NCBI RefSeq assembly: GCF_900100605.1
Contig: NZ_FNCN01000001.1
Location: 124,001-188,000, forward strand
Direction: 5' to 3'
Length of the DNA stretch: 64,000 bases
Source of the DNA: Sinosporangium album
GTDB taxonomy: Bacteria; Actinomycetota; Actinomycetes; Streptosporangiales; Streptosporangiaceae
Position numbers and translations under genes: made by a program. A model generated the notes under the pieces. The model saw only the letters and a list, made by a program, of their open reading frames with translations, made no database searches and had not been told where the DNA came from. Every line of letters begins with the position of its first letter. The stretch's first letter is position 1. Below are positions 63,823-64,000 of the stretch, piece after piece.

Positions 63823-64000
63823 TCAGGGGACGTGCCAACCGCGCTCGCGCAGCGCTGCCGACAGCGGCTCCGCCGACTCGGGCTGCACATAGAGGTCGGC
63901 CGCGCCCACGGGCAGCCCCGGGGCGTGCTCCAGCCGTACGTCCTCGATGTTCACCCCGACCTCGTCGGCCACCTGGAACAGGCGGGCCAGCTCGCCGGGG
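63823..64000 (-). CDS. tyrA: Prephenate dehydrogenase, C-terminal ACT part (partial)
   Basis: The last 58 codons of a gene running off the right edge. They read GELARLFQVADEVGVNIEDVRLEHAPGLPVGAADLYVQPESAEPL and end in RERGWHVP. This is an ACT-type regulatory domain as found at the end of actinobacterial prephenate dehydrogenases (tyrosine synthesis), and the order tyrA-cmk-der is common in this group. The catalytic part lies outside the window. Confidence 0.75.
   Translation of the reverse strand, partial: PGELARLFQVADEVGVNIEDVRLEHAPGLPVGAADLYVQPESAEPLSAALRERGWHVP

Overview
This window is high-GC DNA (most coding stretches look near 70% G+C) with frequent GTG starts, ATGA-type gene overlaps and many actinobacterial families (SAV2177/DUF574-type methyltransferase, DUF1330, DUF418, PGM1-like ATP-grasp, actinobacterial DNA methylase). 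It most likely comes from a soil actinomycete chromosome. A Streptosporangiales-like host is a guess from gene content only. No rRNA, tRNA, integrase or CRISPR array was seen.

Layout. 1-6.8 kb is housekeeping: a divergent PucR-like regulator fragment, proline dehydrogenase and P5C dehydrogenase with a strong terminator, a decayed SnoaL-like gene coupled to a DUF1330 gene, cobF and htpG. 6.9-18.2 kb is a compact minus-strand biosynthetic cluster. 18.5-19.1 kb is a DoxX-like gene. 19.7-40.1 kb is a large restriction/defence island. 40.2-48.5 kb is an accessory stretch of membrane, regulatory, Fic and acyltransferase genes with several decayed fragments (HAD hydrolase, relaxase, trimmed LysR). 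48.7-53.8 kb is a five-gene peptide/nickel-type ABC importer. 54.1-64 kb holds a secreted subtilase, a CBS protein, an M24 peptidase, a possible IS200/IS605 end, a MarR regulator, and the tyrA-cmk-der operon running off the right edge.

Two systems stand out. The first is the cluster at 6.9-18.2 kb. It encodes a lysine N6-hydroxylase, a methionyl-tRNA-synthetase-like enzyme, a free-standing cupin and a DAO-family flavoenzyme. These are the parts of the N-N bond (hydrazine) forming machinery known from s56-p1 and triacsin biosynthesis, but here the cupin and MetRS-like domains are separate proteins. Around them are a PGM1-like ATP-grasp ligase, a class I methyltransferase, a SET-domain protein, an alpha/beta hydrolase, a lysine 2,3-aminomutase and an MFS exporter. 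Eight of the genes are chained by overlaps or very short gaps. The predicted product is a hydrazine-containing peptide-like metabolite, possibly also using beta-lysine; its structure cannot be read from the sequence.

The second is the operon at 19.7-38.3 kb. It opens with a 2078-residue fusion of Ser/Thr kinase, DExH helicase, DUF1998 and a possible nuclease tail. A DrmD-type SNF2 helicase, an Eco57I-type N6-adenine methylase, McrB, McrC and a UvrD helicase with an N-terminal RelE-like region follow, most with 1-4 nt overlaps. It looks like a hybrid of class 1 DISARM parts and an McrBC module, without a recognisable drmC. The predicted target-recognition part of the methylase is much less GC-rich than the rest, which suggests specificity-domain exchange. 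A second, convergent DNA methylase carries DPPV instead of the usual aromatic motif IV.

A recurring oddity is short tandem repeats, both in-frame inside genes (htpG, the hydrolase, drmD, the ABC ATPase) and between genes.
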